Shown one piece after another: positions 22,501-34,992 of a DNA stretch of 64,000 bases (positions are counted from its first letter, which is position 1; each line of letters begins with the position of its first letter). A model generated the notes under the pieces. That model had not been told where the DNA came from, searched no databases, and saw only the letters and a program-made list of their open reading frames with translations. Position numbers and translations under genes: made by a program. The DNA is from Strix aluco (Eukaryota > Chordata > Aves > Strigiformes > Strigidae), in contig NC_133933.1 of assembly GCF_031877795.1 (NCBI RefSeq), positions 94,633,552-94,697,551 on the forward strand. The letters are read 5' to 3'.

Positions 22501-24639
22501 AATACTCACTGTCATAAATCCACAATGTCCCAGCCCTAAACTGACAGCAGGAAATGTTTATCCTGGGACACACAGTCTCACAGAATGTGTATTATCTCCC
22601 GAATATATCAAATTGCAGTGTTGAGAAAAATGTTGATATGCTAAGCAGTTTATAGACAAAAGTTGTTAGAAAGAGGGTTTAATGATCGAAAACCACTGTA
22701 TATAATGAGGTTGAGGGGAGGGGAGCCTAATAACAGCTCTTTCTGTAATTCCACAGAATAATTTGAAACTCAGCTGTAAGCCTGTGACTATGGCAGCGCC
22801 CACGAGAACCGTGTACTGTGGTTATGGAGTAGTCTGTGTTTCCATCATCATTCCTTGTTCAGGGTTTATAGTTCAGCTGTAAAATACCCATCAGAAACTT
22901 GGTGAGTCCACATATGGCTTAAACCCACAAAAGGCAAGAAATTCAGAATTAGGGCTGGAAGTCCCCGTTCTGCCCCCTTGCTAGGCTATCACACTGTGCC
23001 ATGCTGCCTTTCAGGAGGGATGATAGCCTGTGAGTGATCTCCTCCATGCAGCTCTTCACAGTACAATTGCTGGATAGTATGAGCTATTTTTTAAATATAT
23101 AACTCTATCCCCCCACCCAAGGCATAATGTGCATGTTTGACTCATGTCGTTGATGTTGTGGTAAACATTAGTGGACATTTTCCCTAAGAGCTTGGCAACA
23201 AATATAGGAACTTACTGAAATAAGAACTTTATTTACTCTCTGAAAGGCATATGGATTTCTAAATGAATCCATTTGTTAGATATAGTTTAAATAACATGTC
23301 AAGAAAGACCAGAATGAAAACTTTTTTGAAAAGTATTTCAAATATCGCTCATTTTGGTTGTGCAATAGACAGAAACATTCTTATTTGGAAAGGTTGGGCT
23401 CAGATGTATTTACTTTGCACCAGTAATTTTAGATCTAGTTTTTATAGACATATTAAAAGCAAAAATTGGCAAATGTAAAAAAAAAAAAAATCCCACTGAT
23501 TTCTTGGGAAACAACTGCTTCACTAATTGGAGGTCTGGCAACTGCACCATAGAGAATGTCCTTCTCATACTGGTCTAAGCTGACTTTCCTGAAGACTAGT
23601 GATAGCTCATGGCTCAGACTCCTTCCTACCTAGAATGGGGTTGAAGTAATTTCTAGTTTTTTCTTTGGATAGTTCAGAGTAAAAAACACGTTAGTTAGGG
23701 GAAGCCTTCTGCCCTGTCCCTTTGGGTCTGAAGGAGGCTTGCAATAGAGAGTGCAGCTTGCTTTTTTTGTTATTTATTTCTGGTCATCCCAAAGCTTTAT
23801 GGGTAGAATCCATCCTCAGTGACAACAGTCCCTGCAGGACACTGGCAAGAAGAGCCTGGAATGAATATGGCCAGGCAAAGGGTCATCACACAGTTGGCCT
23901 TGACCTGTGCAGTAGCCTTGGTGCACACCTAATTTGCTGGGTCTGCACCAGCAGAAAAGTGACTTATGAAATCTTTTTTTGCAATAGAGCTGGATTATGC
24001 CAACTTTCTGCTTATGGAGGCAAGCTGGATTTTTGTGGAGCTATAGGAAGAAACCAGGTGTTACTTGGTGGAATATGGGATATGGGATTTCATACACTGC
24101 TTATGATGGGACCAAAGGTGGCCAGGGTTTTCAGGTAGGCCTGCCTAGGCTCTTTTCTTATACTGAACATATCAGAAACTCCACTCTTTCTTCATGCCTG
24201 GCCCACACTGCACTCCAGCAGCTGCCTCTGTTGACCAGGATGCTCTCATGATGCCCTGATTTTGGATATAGTGACCAGAACAATTCAAATACATCTCCTC
24301 CCACCTTGGAACCCAGATAGGGACTTCAAAGAAACCAGAACATCCCCTTGTATGCAGGGAAAGAGAGTGACCAAGGGAAATGGAGGTGAGCTGTCATGCT
24401 GCAGAGCTGAGGGTTTTGGACACTCTTGGGGGGCACCCCTGGTTATAGCCAGTCCCTATCAGGAGTGGGGATGGTGAGTAAGTCAAGATCACAGTCAGGA
24501 AAGCATTTTTTGGTTCTGGGACAAAACCTTAGAAGGTGGATGGGGACAGGAAGCAGCATTGGTTAGCACACTTGAAAATGAAGAGGGGATCAGGGATGGG
24601 GAAAAATTGATACTGAAACAGGGGATTTAATTATAATTA

Positions 24640-24860
24640 CACAATTCATTTTGTCTTAGCTTCATTTGAGGCTTTTTATTCCATCTGAAACAGAACAAAT
24701 GATTTTAAATGTGCTTCAGCGTTTTTAAAAAATGAGGTCAACATAGAAATAAAAAAATGTGATTTGCATAATAATATTATGTCTTTTGACATTTCATAGT
24801 CTAAATATTTATCTGGAGCTGTGTGGCAAATTTGTTTTGAAATAGCAAAATTTTCTGGCA
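24640..24860. promoter_or_regulatory. Candidate conserved non-coding element with octamer site
   Basis: This AT-rich, non-repetitive block contains an exact octamer motif, ATTTGCAT, at 24762-24769 (POU-family binding), several TAATTA-type cores near 24630-24650, and a final TGTGGCAAA word. It is bounded downstream by a (GT)n microsatellite. Octamer plus homeodomain cores are frequent in vertebrate developmental enhancers. Conservation is inferred and cannot be seen from one sequence. Confidence 0.22.
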
Positions 24861-24862
24861 GC

Positions 24863-24892
<30 letters not shown>
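24863..24892 (+). repeat. (GT)n microsatellite
   Basis: About fourteen GT units with a single A interruption near the end. No adjacent element explains it. Confidence 0.9.
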
Positions 24893-24893
<1 letters not shown>

Positions 24894-27800
24894 AGTTTTT
24901 CTTTGCTGATTTTAATTATGTGATATAAAAGGCAACTTAGCTAAGGCCTATTCAGTCACAGTTCAGTGGCTTCTGTGCAAAACCAAGTCCTCTTCACTGG
25001 TTGTCTTGTGCTTGAAGGAAGGAAGCATGTGCCAATGAAGCTGTCTGTAGGGACTTCCTCTGCTCAACACCAAAAACTGCTGAGTTAGCGTATTGAGTGC
25101 AGAGTTAGCATATATGGCCTTTCCCATCTCTGAAGGAAAGAGTCCCAGGAGAGCTACAAGTGAAAACTCTTCAGGAAGTTTCTTCACTGTTCTGTCACTT
25201 TCTATTCACCTTGAAAGCCATAAAATACAATTTGGCTCATACGTCTGGAGGCAAAGCAAGAGCAAGTGTATGTTCCTTATTAATCTCTTATGGCCCAAAT
25301 TTCTTCCCTATTTACTCCTCATATATTAATCCTATATATTTCCTCATTAATCTCCAGTGGCCTTCCTTTTTGCAGCAGGATGCCTGCATGAAATAGCCTG
25401 TTTCCTTCTGTGCTAAATCCAAGCTTTTTGAAATTTAATTTTGTGTGTCGAATTGATTTTTTTTTCCCAGTGTGCTTTCACTCATAAACCCTGATTATCT
25501 ATTTTTAAGGAAAAAAAACACCCACAAACCACAAATAGGAAAAACCTATCTCCAATAAATAATCTGGCACTAGTGCCATAAGAGAAAGTTAATCCTCACA
25601 GCCATTATTATGTCTTCAGATTTTTTTCTCTGACATTTATTAACTTCTCATGAAAGGCTGGGGGATTTCTTTCCCCGGCGGACACTTTCCGGCATGCTTT
25701 ACAGGCATCTGATTTTTGGCAATAATCCTTAAAAGGATGTCTGCTGTCAGAGCCCCGCTGTCACAAAGACCATGGCGAGATTTTTAGCTTCCTAGCAAGA
25801 AACCATTGTGTCTGTGGAAGCGTTTCCAGGGAAGCACTGAAGGCTTTGGCCTCCTCCCACATGATGCTGCTAACCTGCTGAGGACCAGCATATTTTCCCC
25901 GCTGATGAGCTGCATGGTCTGGGGAATGTGCAGAAACCACATCAAACCCTGCGAGTACCTGGCACGGGTGCTGGATTGCTCAGCTCCTCCTGGGTGTCCC
26001 AGCCCATTGTTGGGAATATCTGAATCTGCTAGAGCACAGCAGGGTGGGGAGGAGGTGAAGCAGCAAAGGGCCTTTATATAGGCTGTTTCTAGGGCTGGGG
26101 GGAGTGCTCGGTGCTATTAGTGTGCAACTCTAAAACTGTCAGTGTCATCCCCTTATCAGAGAAAATGGGGTGGGAAGAGCCAGCAAGAGCATTCTGCGTT
26201 GTCCCCTTGCCCAAAGGCAGGATCAGCTGTCCTTAAACTCTTCCTCATTGTGCACTCACAGCCAGAACAAACAAATATCTAACATATTTTCTTGTAGCAA
26301 ACCTTTCAAGTGGGGTGGAAGAAAGTTGATTCATGTTAGCTCCTCTGCCCCTAGTGTCCTCTGCCCTCCTTGGCTGGTTGGGCAGGTGCAAGCAAATGTC
26401 CCACACCTCCTCGTCAGGACCAGGCAGAAGGAGATCCATCATATTACAAAGCTGACAGATGATTAACGATTCATATCTCGAATTAACAGGAAACAATTTG
26501 TGCTGAGGATGGGTACAGGCAAGGGATCAGTCAGGATCTGGCCAGGAGGTGGAGAGTGAAAAGATTTCTGTTTAAATCTTTGTGCAGCAGACGCAGAGAG
26601 AAAGGATCTGCATAGTGAAGACTTCTTCAAGCCACAGCAGGTCTGTTTGCCTCATGAAATTTCAGTGCTTCTGAGCCTTTGAAATGGCTTGACACTGACT
26701 GCATGAGGCTGGTTTAAGGTACAGGCATTTTGGTTAAGGCACTGAAAAAAAATTAATGGGAGAAATTACATCAAACATTATTGCCATGTTTTTGTTTCCT
26801 GATGCCTCTGTCTTGTCACTCTCGGTGTGTAGCTATCTATCTGCTCAACATGGCTGCAGCAGTTAGCATCTGTCTGTGAGGAGGGAGGCTGTGCATGCAT
26901 GCGGTGTTGTAGCACCTACTGCCTAGAGCTGATTCTCGTCCTGGAGAAGAGGAAGAGGTGATGTAAAATCCAGAAACAGAGGACTGAGCAAGGGAGGTTG
27001 GGTTGGGGGAAGGCTGCAGAGATGAGGCTTGGACTGATAACATCAAGGTGGCTCATTCCTTGTCTGGGTTTTTGTTCTTTCTTTTGAACTATGTTAGTGT
27101 GAGAATTGGCATATCAGAGCTCAATCCTGCAGACTTGCTTCATGTGTAGAGTTACTGGAGATGAATATGGAGGATTTGCTTCCTGCACTGTATCCTACTT
27201 TTGAAGCTGCTTTACTATGTCCCCTAAATGGCTTCCCATATATTGAACTGTGTACCCTTTCTTAAAACAGTAGCTCCATAGATACATCCCAAGTCTAGTC
27301 CTGACCATTAGCTTCACCAAAACTAGTGCAATAAATTCCCATCTCTTCCTTTCTCTCTGACTCCTTGCAATCCTTTTTGTTGTTTTTCTGCCTTGAAATA
27401 ATTTTTAGCCTCTTCTCATCATTCACATGCTGTCTGGCACAATTCAATAACAAATCCTTCTCCTCCAGCTCTATTACATAGTGTCTCCTGATGGTTTTGA
27501 TGTGCCTGGCAGCTAAGCGTTCCTCTCCCATTTATTTGTGGGCTGCAGTAGTCCCAAACAGAATTTGAGGTGGTGGTGTTTTGTTTTGTTTTGTTTTTTC
27601 ACTTTTGCACTGTTCTGTGTTTCAGGGTCTCTGTTGCTGAAAAAGACTGTGAAGAAAGAAAAATTATTAGGAGCCAATGAACAACAAATGCAGGCTGCTA
27701 TGCTGAGGAGGGGGTGCAGTTTATGGGGTGCTGTGGAAACTCATCTGGGACTGCTGTGGAGACTCATCATTTCACATTGCATTTTAACTCCCAGCTATGC

Positions 27801-30800
27801 TGGGAGCCCTGGTCACTCAATGGATTTTGTTTGCCTCCTTCTTAGATGCTTGATCAGAGTTTGAAACTTGGTATTTATTGGAGCAGAATTAGTTCACTTC
27901 TGATATGCACAGTACATATTTGATCTGTCATTCTCCTCACAGCCTTTGACTCTAAGAACTAATAACCAACTACCTATTTAAAAAAAAAAAATAGGTCTGC
28001 AGAGTTCTGAGAAGGACTAAAGGATGGAAACCTTTGGGAGGACATCTCACTCCCATAAAAGCTCTTTTCAAGATCTGGGCACTCTTTGCAGATGATGCTG
28101 ACTTTAGTAGAAGGAGTAGAAAACAGGATGAAGGAATAGCCAGGTTTTTATTGATACAGCTCTAATTTTGAGACCCTGTCCTGATCATGTGGCATCTGTA
28201 GTCTTGTCCTTTTTCTAACAGGCTTGATGGAGACTATCTTCCAGTGTTCCCTTTCCTTTGGCCTGGTTAATGGGTGGCAGTTCAGATTTTACCTGAACCA
28301 GCCCTGTTTGCAGTCAGTCTTCTCCTGTTAGCCTCTGGGGTCAGATTACCCTTTCACCACTTTTAATGCCTCAGAGATTTGTTCTCATCTTTAAGCTTTG
28401 GCCGCAAACAGTGTGGGTTATACATAAATTGTAACAAGAACCACAGAAGTTCGCTCAGGGCAATACAAATGCAAAATTCAATAGGTCATGAGACACCAAA
28501 AACCCTCACAAAATACCTTTGGGAGTTGCCCACTTGTCTGGTATTCCTACCAATAAAGGGTGGTTTAAATACCCTATTCTTTTTCAAGCTGATTACGTCA
28601 AAATCCATTAACACTTTGGTGTACTTTGTGTCAGGGAGTCTGAGCGCCAGACTTTTTCACATCTGGAATTTCATGTGCTATCCAGCGAATTCTTTTCTTC
28701 ACAGTAAAAACTGAGCTGAAAATTTCCTTTAGTCAGCTGAGTATACTGGAGAGTATGATATAATCCTGAGGTCTTACTGGTAAACTGATAATGGCAGCAG
28801 GTGGCTGGTAGGAACACGTGAAAAAGTAACTGAACATCACTAAGAGCTGTAATTATATGCAGTGAGAAATCTGAAAGATGATAAGCACAAAAGTGAAAGT
28901 TGCACCAAGGCCAGTATTTCATTCTGTAACTTGAATCATACATGGTTGTAGAATTGCCTGGAAATAAAAAACAACAATAGCACATTTAATCTCTATTTTC
29001 TGAAAAAACGAGGAGAACTAATAGTGAGAAAAGTAGATCTGTAGGGCCAAACCCAGTGATTCACCATTGGCTTCAATGGGACCTGGACTTGTTTCTTGTT
29101 TAGTAATTGAGCAATTAAAACTAGTTGTGGCAACAGCGCAGCTCCCTCAGCTTCCTCTCTGCCAGTGCTGGTCGTCCAGCATTCCAGGGTACGATTGCTT
29201 GCAGACTCCCGGTAATTTGAGCCCCTCCAAGATGCCCACAGTTTCTATTGTGAGAAAAAAAAAAGTCTGCAAGAGCCCTGCATTCCAGATCTCAGTGTGT
29301 TTGGTGCACAATTGTTTCTGTTGCCACAATAGTTTTGTGTTCTTTTAGCCCCCAGAGTAGTATGCATTTAACTTCACCACTCTTGCTAACCAGGAGTTGA
29401 CAGAATCCACATATGTGACCCAAAAACCTACTGAAGTCAATTGGTTTTGACTGTTGGTTACTAAATAGGATTGCTGGTTGGACTCCAGCTCTTACTCGCA
29501 GTCTTTGTGTAGTATAGAGAGCTTGGTCCCTTACGTGAGATCAGAACACCTGGCATTTCTTCTAAGCTTGTTGGGAAATAAAATCAAAGCAGTATGTGAA
29601 TCTGTGGACTTCTGGCGATTTATTGGGTGAGATACTGACCATCACCTGCCTCATGGATGGTTGTGAGAAGGTTTGGATTTGGCTTGCCATCTCAAAATCT
29701 GGATCTTTACCTAAGGTTTATCTAAATATCTGAATCTTAACCATTCCCAAAAGATTCTGTGTTATCTCTCTTTCCTTGTGATCTCAATGACCTTAAAATC
29801 CTGCTACGAAGAAAGGAAGAAAAAAAAAAATGCAAGTAGATTTTATAAGTTTCCCTAGGATAGTCTCTTTAAACAGTAGCATTTCTACGCTGAATTTTCC
29901 AGTGATGAGCTCCACTGCAGTACCTAAAGTTCCACATTCTGAGAAGCTGAAATAAAAAGCCGAAGACTGCTCGTATAGACATTATTTTTACCCATTAAGT
30001 CACTGTTTTTCCACATTAATCATAGGGTAAAGATATCGGGCTTCAATTCAGATTATGACAGTATCTAATGTCTTTTCCACATACAGTTTCAAACTAGGAG
30101 AAGACTTCCTCTCTCGTTTTCATGGGAATTTTGTGAATTCCAGTATGTATATTTTTCCAGCTGTAGCATTTTATTTGCAATTGGAAATTGCCAATTGAAA
30201 TATCACCTTTCCTATGGAAAAGTTGCTAATACTAAATCTTAGAAACATAAGTTTATTTCAAGTACTCAGGTTAGATAGTCTCTATGCATAAAGCAGTGTC
30301 CTGTAATACTCTGAAATCATTCTCTATAGGTTTCAACACCTGGATCTTGACTTGTTTACTCATATAGAGATCTGCTACCACAAAGCTGAGGGACAGAGAG
30401 GAGTGGGTTACATCTTTAGTCTAAGGTCATTTGAGGTAAACTTTTCCTTTGCAAATCTGTCTTCTGACAAAAAATAGTCTGGTTGAAGTGGCCACTTGGT
30501 TTCCTTGAGAAGGACTGAATAAAAGAATCTACTGCTATATTTGTGGGGTTGACTTTTTATCCTCAGGCCCAAAACTTCATCTGGGGAAGAAAGCACAAGG
30601 GAAAATCATGGCCTATATGATATACTATATACTATGTACACTATATGCATTAACCTTCTTGTTATAGAAAAATTTTGTTAAAAACCCACAAAGAGTAACC
30701 TAGCAAAAGTAAATACCCTTATTTTGTATTAGACATCTTCCTTCTCCAGTGAATATAAAAGCATGATATTTGGCCTCTTCTGTGCTCCTGTCATGGGATT

Positions 30801-31915
30801 TTCTCCTTCTCCAGCTCCTCTTGTCCCACAACAGTAACTTGCCATCTGTCCTTGCCTGAAGCCTCTAGCTAGGCTGACAAGGAAGTGATGTTTCCTCCAA
30901 CTTGCCAGGCTGCTTGGCTGGTCCAGCCTTGTCTCCCCACAGCTTTGAAGTTTGGCAGGTTTCAGAGGTTGGTTGGTGCAGCCCAGCATGAAGTGGGGTG
31001 TTGCCCCCAGAAGCAGGAGTCTCAGGTCAAAAGCAGTTCAGTTCCTAAGCTGCTAGATGCAGAGATTCAGTCTCTCACAAGGGCAAAACAGGAGTGTGTG
31101 CACTGCCACCACAGGAACTGCACCTCCACTAAACTGGCGGCAGCTCAGGCTGAGTCAAACCACGTGTCACCTCCTAAGCTAAGCAGTGAAGGACCCTGTC
31201 CAGAGGTGCTGCTGAATAAGACACACTGTGTGGTGATGACTGATGGGTTTAAGCATTGACATGATCTTGGTAAGTTTTAAAAGGTGATGGGAACAGTTAA
31301 CTGGAAGGGCAGGCTTGTTTTAAGTGGCGGAAATAGTCTGAGGGCTTGGTGACTCCTTAGGAGCAGTGCAGTTTTCCTCTGGGTTCAAGCTGGGCTATTT
31401 GGTTGCATTCAGCAGAAAAGATGCTCTCAGATGTGATCTGCCTTCATCTGAGAAGCAGTAACTTTAAGAAGTTGAGGGCTTCAAAGGTTGGGTGTCTTCC
31501 TGACACTAAAACACATTCCCAACAAAGGACACATTGACAAAATCCACTGCCAAAGGTAGGAAAAATAATGTCAGATTTCCTATTTTATGGCTGTTTCAGC
31601 ACACAAACAGTTTCCATTTATTACTTCTCCAGATGGCAAATATTTTTTGCTCATTCAGTGCAACATGTATATGCAGCATGTATATATATACAGCAGCTTT
31701 TATTCTCATTGGCCACATCTCCAATTGTTCAAGCTTCAAGTTTGCTAAGCACACACAGCAGACTCTCCAAATGTTCTTTTGTTTTTTCTTGAGGTTTTGC
31801 TGAGTGTGGATACAGAGTGGAGAAAGCTCCTGACAGAATTTTGTCACCACCATCTGTAGCTGCTGTATACAACATCAAATTTGGTGAGTAACCATATCTA
31901 TCAGTGTTCATTCAG

Positions 31916-31918
<3 letters not shown>

Positions 31919-31948
<30 letters not shown>
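31919..31948 (+). repeat. (CA)15 microsatellite
   Basis: A pure run of fifteen CA units, the longest uninterrupted dinucleotide repeat in the window. Confidence 0.95.
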
Positions 31949-31949
<1 letters not shown>

Positions 31950-33016
31950 TAAAATAAATGCTGAACAGAGAGGTTTTGGTAAATCTTTGAAAATTTTACA
32001 TCACTTATTTTTCTCCCTCTCAGTTTCATGGCTAAGGAGCCATTTACCATGAAAGTTACAATTTCACCAGTTGCCCTCTGCAAGGATAATAAATTTCCCC
32101 CCCCCCTCCTTTTACCTACATAAGAAAAAGAAATACCCAAATGGGCACTTTGCTTTACCCATAAAGCTGGCCAGTCATATTTTGTTTATTAATCCTTGTG
32201 TTGTTGCTGGCCTCTTTTTAAATATTTTGGAATTTTACATGATCAGCAAATTGGACGATCTAATGGACTCCAAAAGGATTATATTAAAGGCTAAGAAAAA
32301 GATAATCTCTCATTTAAACAAACAAAGAAGACACTTTTTAGGGACCTTTTGCTGTGATATAAAGCATCTTTGACTATTTTGGAATTAAAAGCAATCCCTA
32401 AATATAAGACTTTAAAAACAGATAATCTAAAACTCCAAAATAAACTCACCCCTCCTATTGGAAACAGTATCTGTCTTTACTCAAGCTAGACAATTTTGTA
32501 AGTTGTCTTCATTTTTTGAAAAAGACATCCTAGAATGGCTGGCAAATCCAGTGATAGGATGGAAAGAATTTCTGGATGTTCAGCCAGTCTGATCCATGTT
32601 TTGACATTTTATGCAAGAGAATAAAAGTTGTTTTTCCCCCCATTACTTCAGGATGCTATTACCAATCATTTCACGCAGATCTGGTTACACGCTCACAGAA
32701 AAGTCATCAATGTATTGGAAGAAGACGAAGAGAGAAGACTGTTTCTGTTTATGCAAAATTTCTGGAGACACAGTGCAGGTGATTTGCTGTTTCATTATGC
32801 AGCCTGCCATGGATCCAAGTCAGCAGTCCAGCTTTGTGTAGTGAAGCCTTCACTAAAGGCTGTGGCTGTCAGCCTGGAAGTCCAAATAGTGGGAGTCCTA
32901 TCTAACTTGTCCCTAGAAGGTCAGGGAAGTACATCCCCACACTAGCCAGCTCAGGGGACAGTGGATGTGTTGAACAGTCTAACTAAAAAAGAAGTAGAAA
33001 GATGGCACATGCCCTT

Positions 33017-33964
33017 CTAGAGACATTTCAGAAACTGCTTTGTTAGGTGAGCTCTTAGGAAGTCTGTTGGGTGAGAGACTTGGGGTGGGAAGAGTATTTT
33101 ATTTAAGCAGTGTTTTGTTGCATCCTTATCTCTGTAAATACACAAGTTTTGGTGGTGGTTGTTTTGTTTTTGGTTTTGTTTTTGTTTTTTTTTCAGAAAC
33201 CTTTGTACCAACAGGACCCTTGATTCGAAACATGAACCTGAAATTTCTGGCACCATCATGTCTAGTGATTCTCCTGATGCCTTATCTGCTAACGTCTGGC
33301 TTGCTTTGCTGTAAGGCCTGTGAAGTAGCTGCAGTGAGATGTAAAAAAAGCCCATCATGCACTTAATAAACTTCACAGCGTTCCTGGGGAAAAAAAACCC
33401 CAACATTTCTTGACTTGTTTTCTCCTCCAGTCTTCTGAGGTGAAATTGTATGAGTTGGAGGTAGCAGATCCTGTCAGACTTAAGACCAAGGCACTTAGTC
33501 ACAGCTTGGGTATCACACCCGGCCCACAAAGAATATCTTGGCCCTTTTGGTAAAGAGGATGTGGAGAAGCAGACTGGGAAGTGGCAGATGTTCCTTGGTG
33601 TCGAACAGTCCTGGATCCTCGCAGCTGAGGAAAAATGCACAATGCTGAGAGCATTGGGAAGCTGCCATACCCTGGGCGTACCACGCCTCAGCCGCATTGG
33701 CACTGCCTGATGGAGGCAGTGGATGGATGCAAACATTTGTACATTCATTCTACACTGCCTTGTGTGGTCTTCCTGCTCTGTGCCCACAGCTCTCCCATTC
33801 TCCAGATTAAAATGCTGCTTACTCTCCACTTCTGACTTCTTTTTCTGCTTGGCCTCGTAAAAACAGTAAAGATCTTTTCTCCAGGTCATGCAAATTGGAT
33901 TATATTTTAGGAAAAAATAATGACAGGGTGATCTCCAGTCCCAAATCTCAAAAAAAACCCCCAC
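33017..33964 (-). other. Unexplained 315-codon open frame
   Basis: A 948-base stop-free frame lies in a non-GC-rich region, where chance frames this long are rare. The predicted protein starts MGVFFEIWDW, has a Lys/Gln/Asn low-complexity stretch (KKKQKQNQKQNNHHQN, about residues 258-273) generated by a GTTTT-type simple repeat on the opposite strand, and shows no domain, signal peptide or zinc-binding pattern I recognise. Cys and His residues are scattered without spacing. No promoter is seen, and neighbours on both sides are desert. It may be chance, a remnant of an old retroelement or an unspliced transcript part. It is not claimed as a gene. Confidence 0.15.
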
Positions 33965-34699
33965 GTGGGTCCTGCCTTTCCCCCTGCAGAGCTGAGAGCA
34001 TCTCTCAACTATGCACCCTGGTACATGTGGTTATACTATCCGTCACAGTGTAACCACACTAGTAGTCACCCAGACTTCACACAAGTCCTCACACTGAAGG
34101 AGAGAGATTGCTAGTTAACAAAAAAAATGGCTTTCATGTGTATTAGTGTTTCTTGGGTCGAAACTTTTAAAGACCAACTCACAAGGCTTTTGTATTTTCA
34201 CAAATAAATAGAAGTTGCTTTACTAAAACCTGAATACTAATTTTTTTGAAACACGAATTTGGTTATTCGTATGATTTACAAGGCCCCTGGCTGGGTTTAA
34301 ACTTCTTAGAGTGACAGAAGCAGAAAGGCACTTGGATGTCTTTGATAGCTTGTGTTCGCTTACAGAGGTTTTTTCATCTATTAATGAAAGGAATATGTGT
34401 CAATTTAGATAACTAAGGTAGTTTAGATAGGTGTTGGTTAAGGTAGCCATACATAACATCCAAACATGCAATTCAACTGAGTTGGTAAAATGAACTTTTA
34501 TAGAAATATCAAGATTTTTGTAGATATGGTTCTGATTAATTATTAAGCAAATATCAAATTAATATAAGCTCGTTTATTTAAGTGATGATTACTTGAAAAG
34601 GATGTCTAAGGTTGAGTTAAGTAGACCAAAAAAGAGTAATAGAAAAAAGTAATAAAGTCTGTCTTCATTAACATGCAGTATTTAATATTTTTTTCATTT

Positions 34700-34992
34700 T
34701 TTAAGGCTAACACTTCTTCCGGGCAGATCTGCAATCTTTTGCTTCTCCAGAGGAACGACTGTCTCTCTGGCATCTCTTCTTGATCTGCTGCTGCTCTACC
34801 TCAGGTTGAAGAAACCCCACTTCCAGGCCCCAGGGGCCTTGGTGACCCTCTGAGGGACTTCTCCCAGTGCAACAGGCCAGTGGAATTCATGTTGTCTCAT
34901 TCCCTTTTCTTGGGGCTCAGAGCAGAGGAGACGGCACCCCTTCAGAAGCGGGAGGAAGGAAGGGCTCAGAAGACCTGTGGCCATCAGCAAAA
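34700..34992. other. GC-richer block abutting the CR1 5' end, origin unclear
   Basis: About 290 bases of noticeably higher GC content sit between AT-rich desert and the first recognisable CR1 endonuclease codons. On the reverse strand it has a 64-codon frame (34990 to 34796) with no known match. It might be an inverted 5' piece of the same CR1, a separate older repeat into which the CR1 inserted, or a decayed LTR fragment. I cannot decide between these by eye. Confidence 0.35.

Larger units (their letters stand above)
16526..34690. other. Gene desert, 18 kb
   Basis: I recognise no exon, RNA gene or young transposon on either strand in this stretch. Open frames are short, with at most 138 codons (23722-24138 on the + strand), and resemble no family; the exception is the long reverse frame at 33017-33964, listed separately. 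Simple repeats include (GT)n at 24863-24892, (CA)n at 31919-31948, a GTTTT run near 27575-27600 and a GTTTT-type run near 33160-33193. A block at 24640-24860 is listed as a possible regulatory element. Another low-copy-looking AT-rich block lies near 25560-25760. Confidence 0.6.

Noticed and set aside
23722..24138. 138-codon open frame in the desert
   Set aside because: No recognisable domain and no context; the length is compatible with chance given the amount of sequence.
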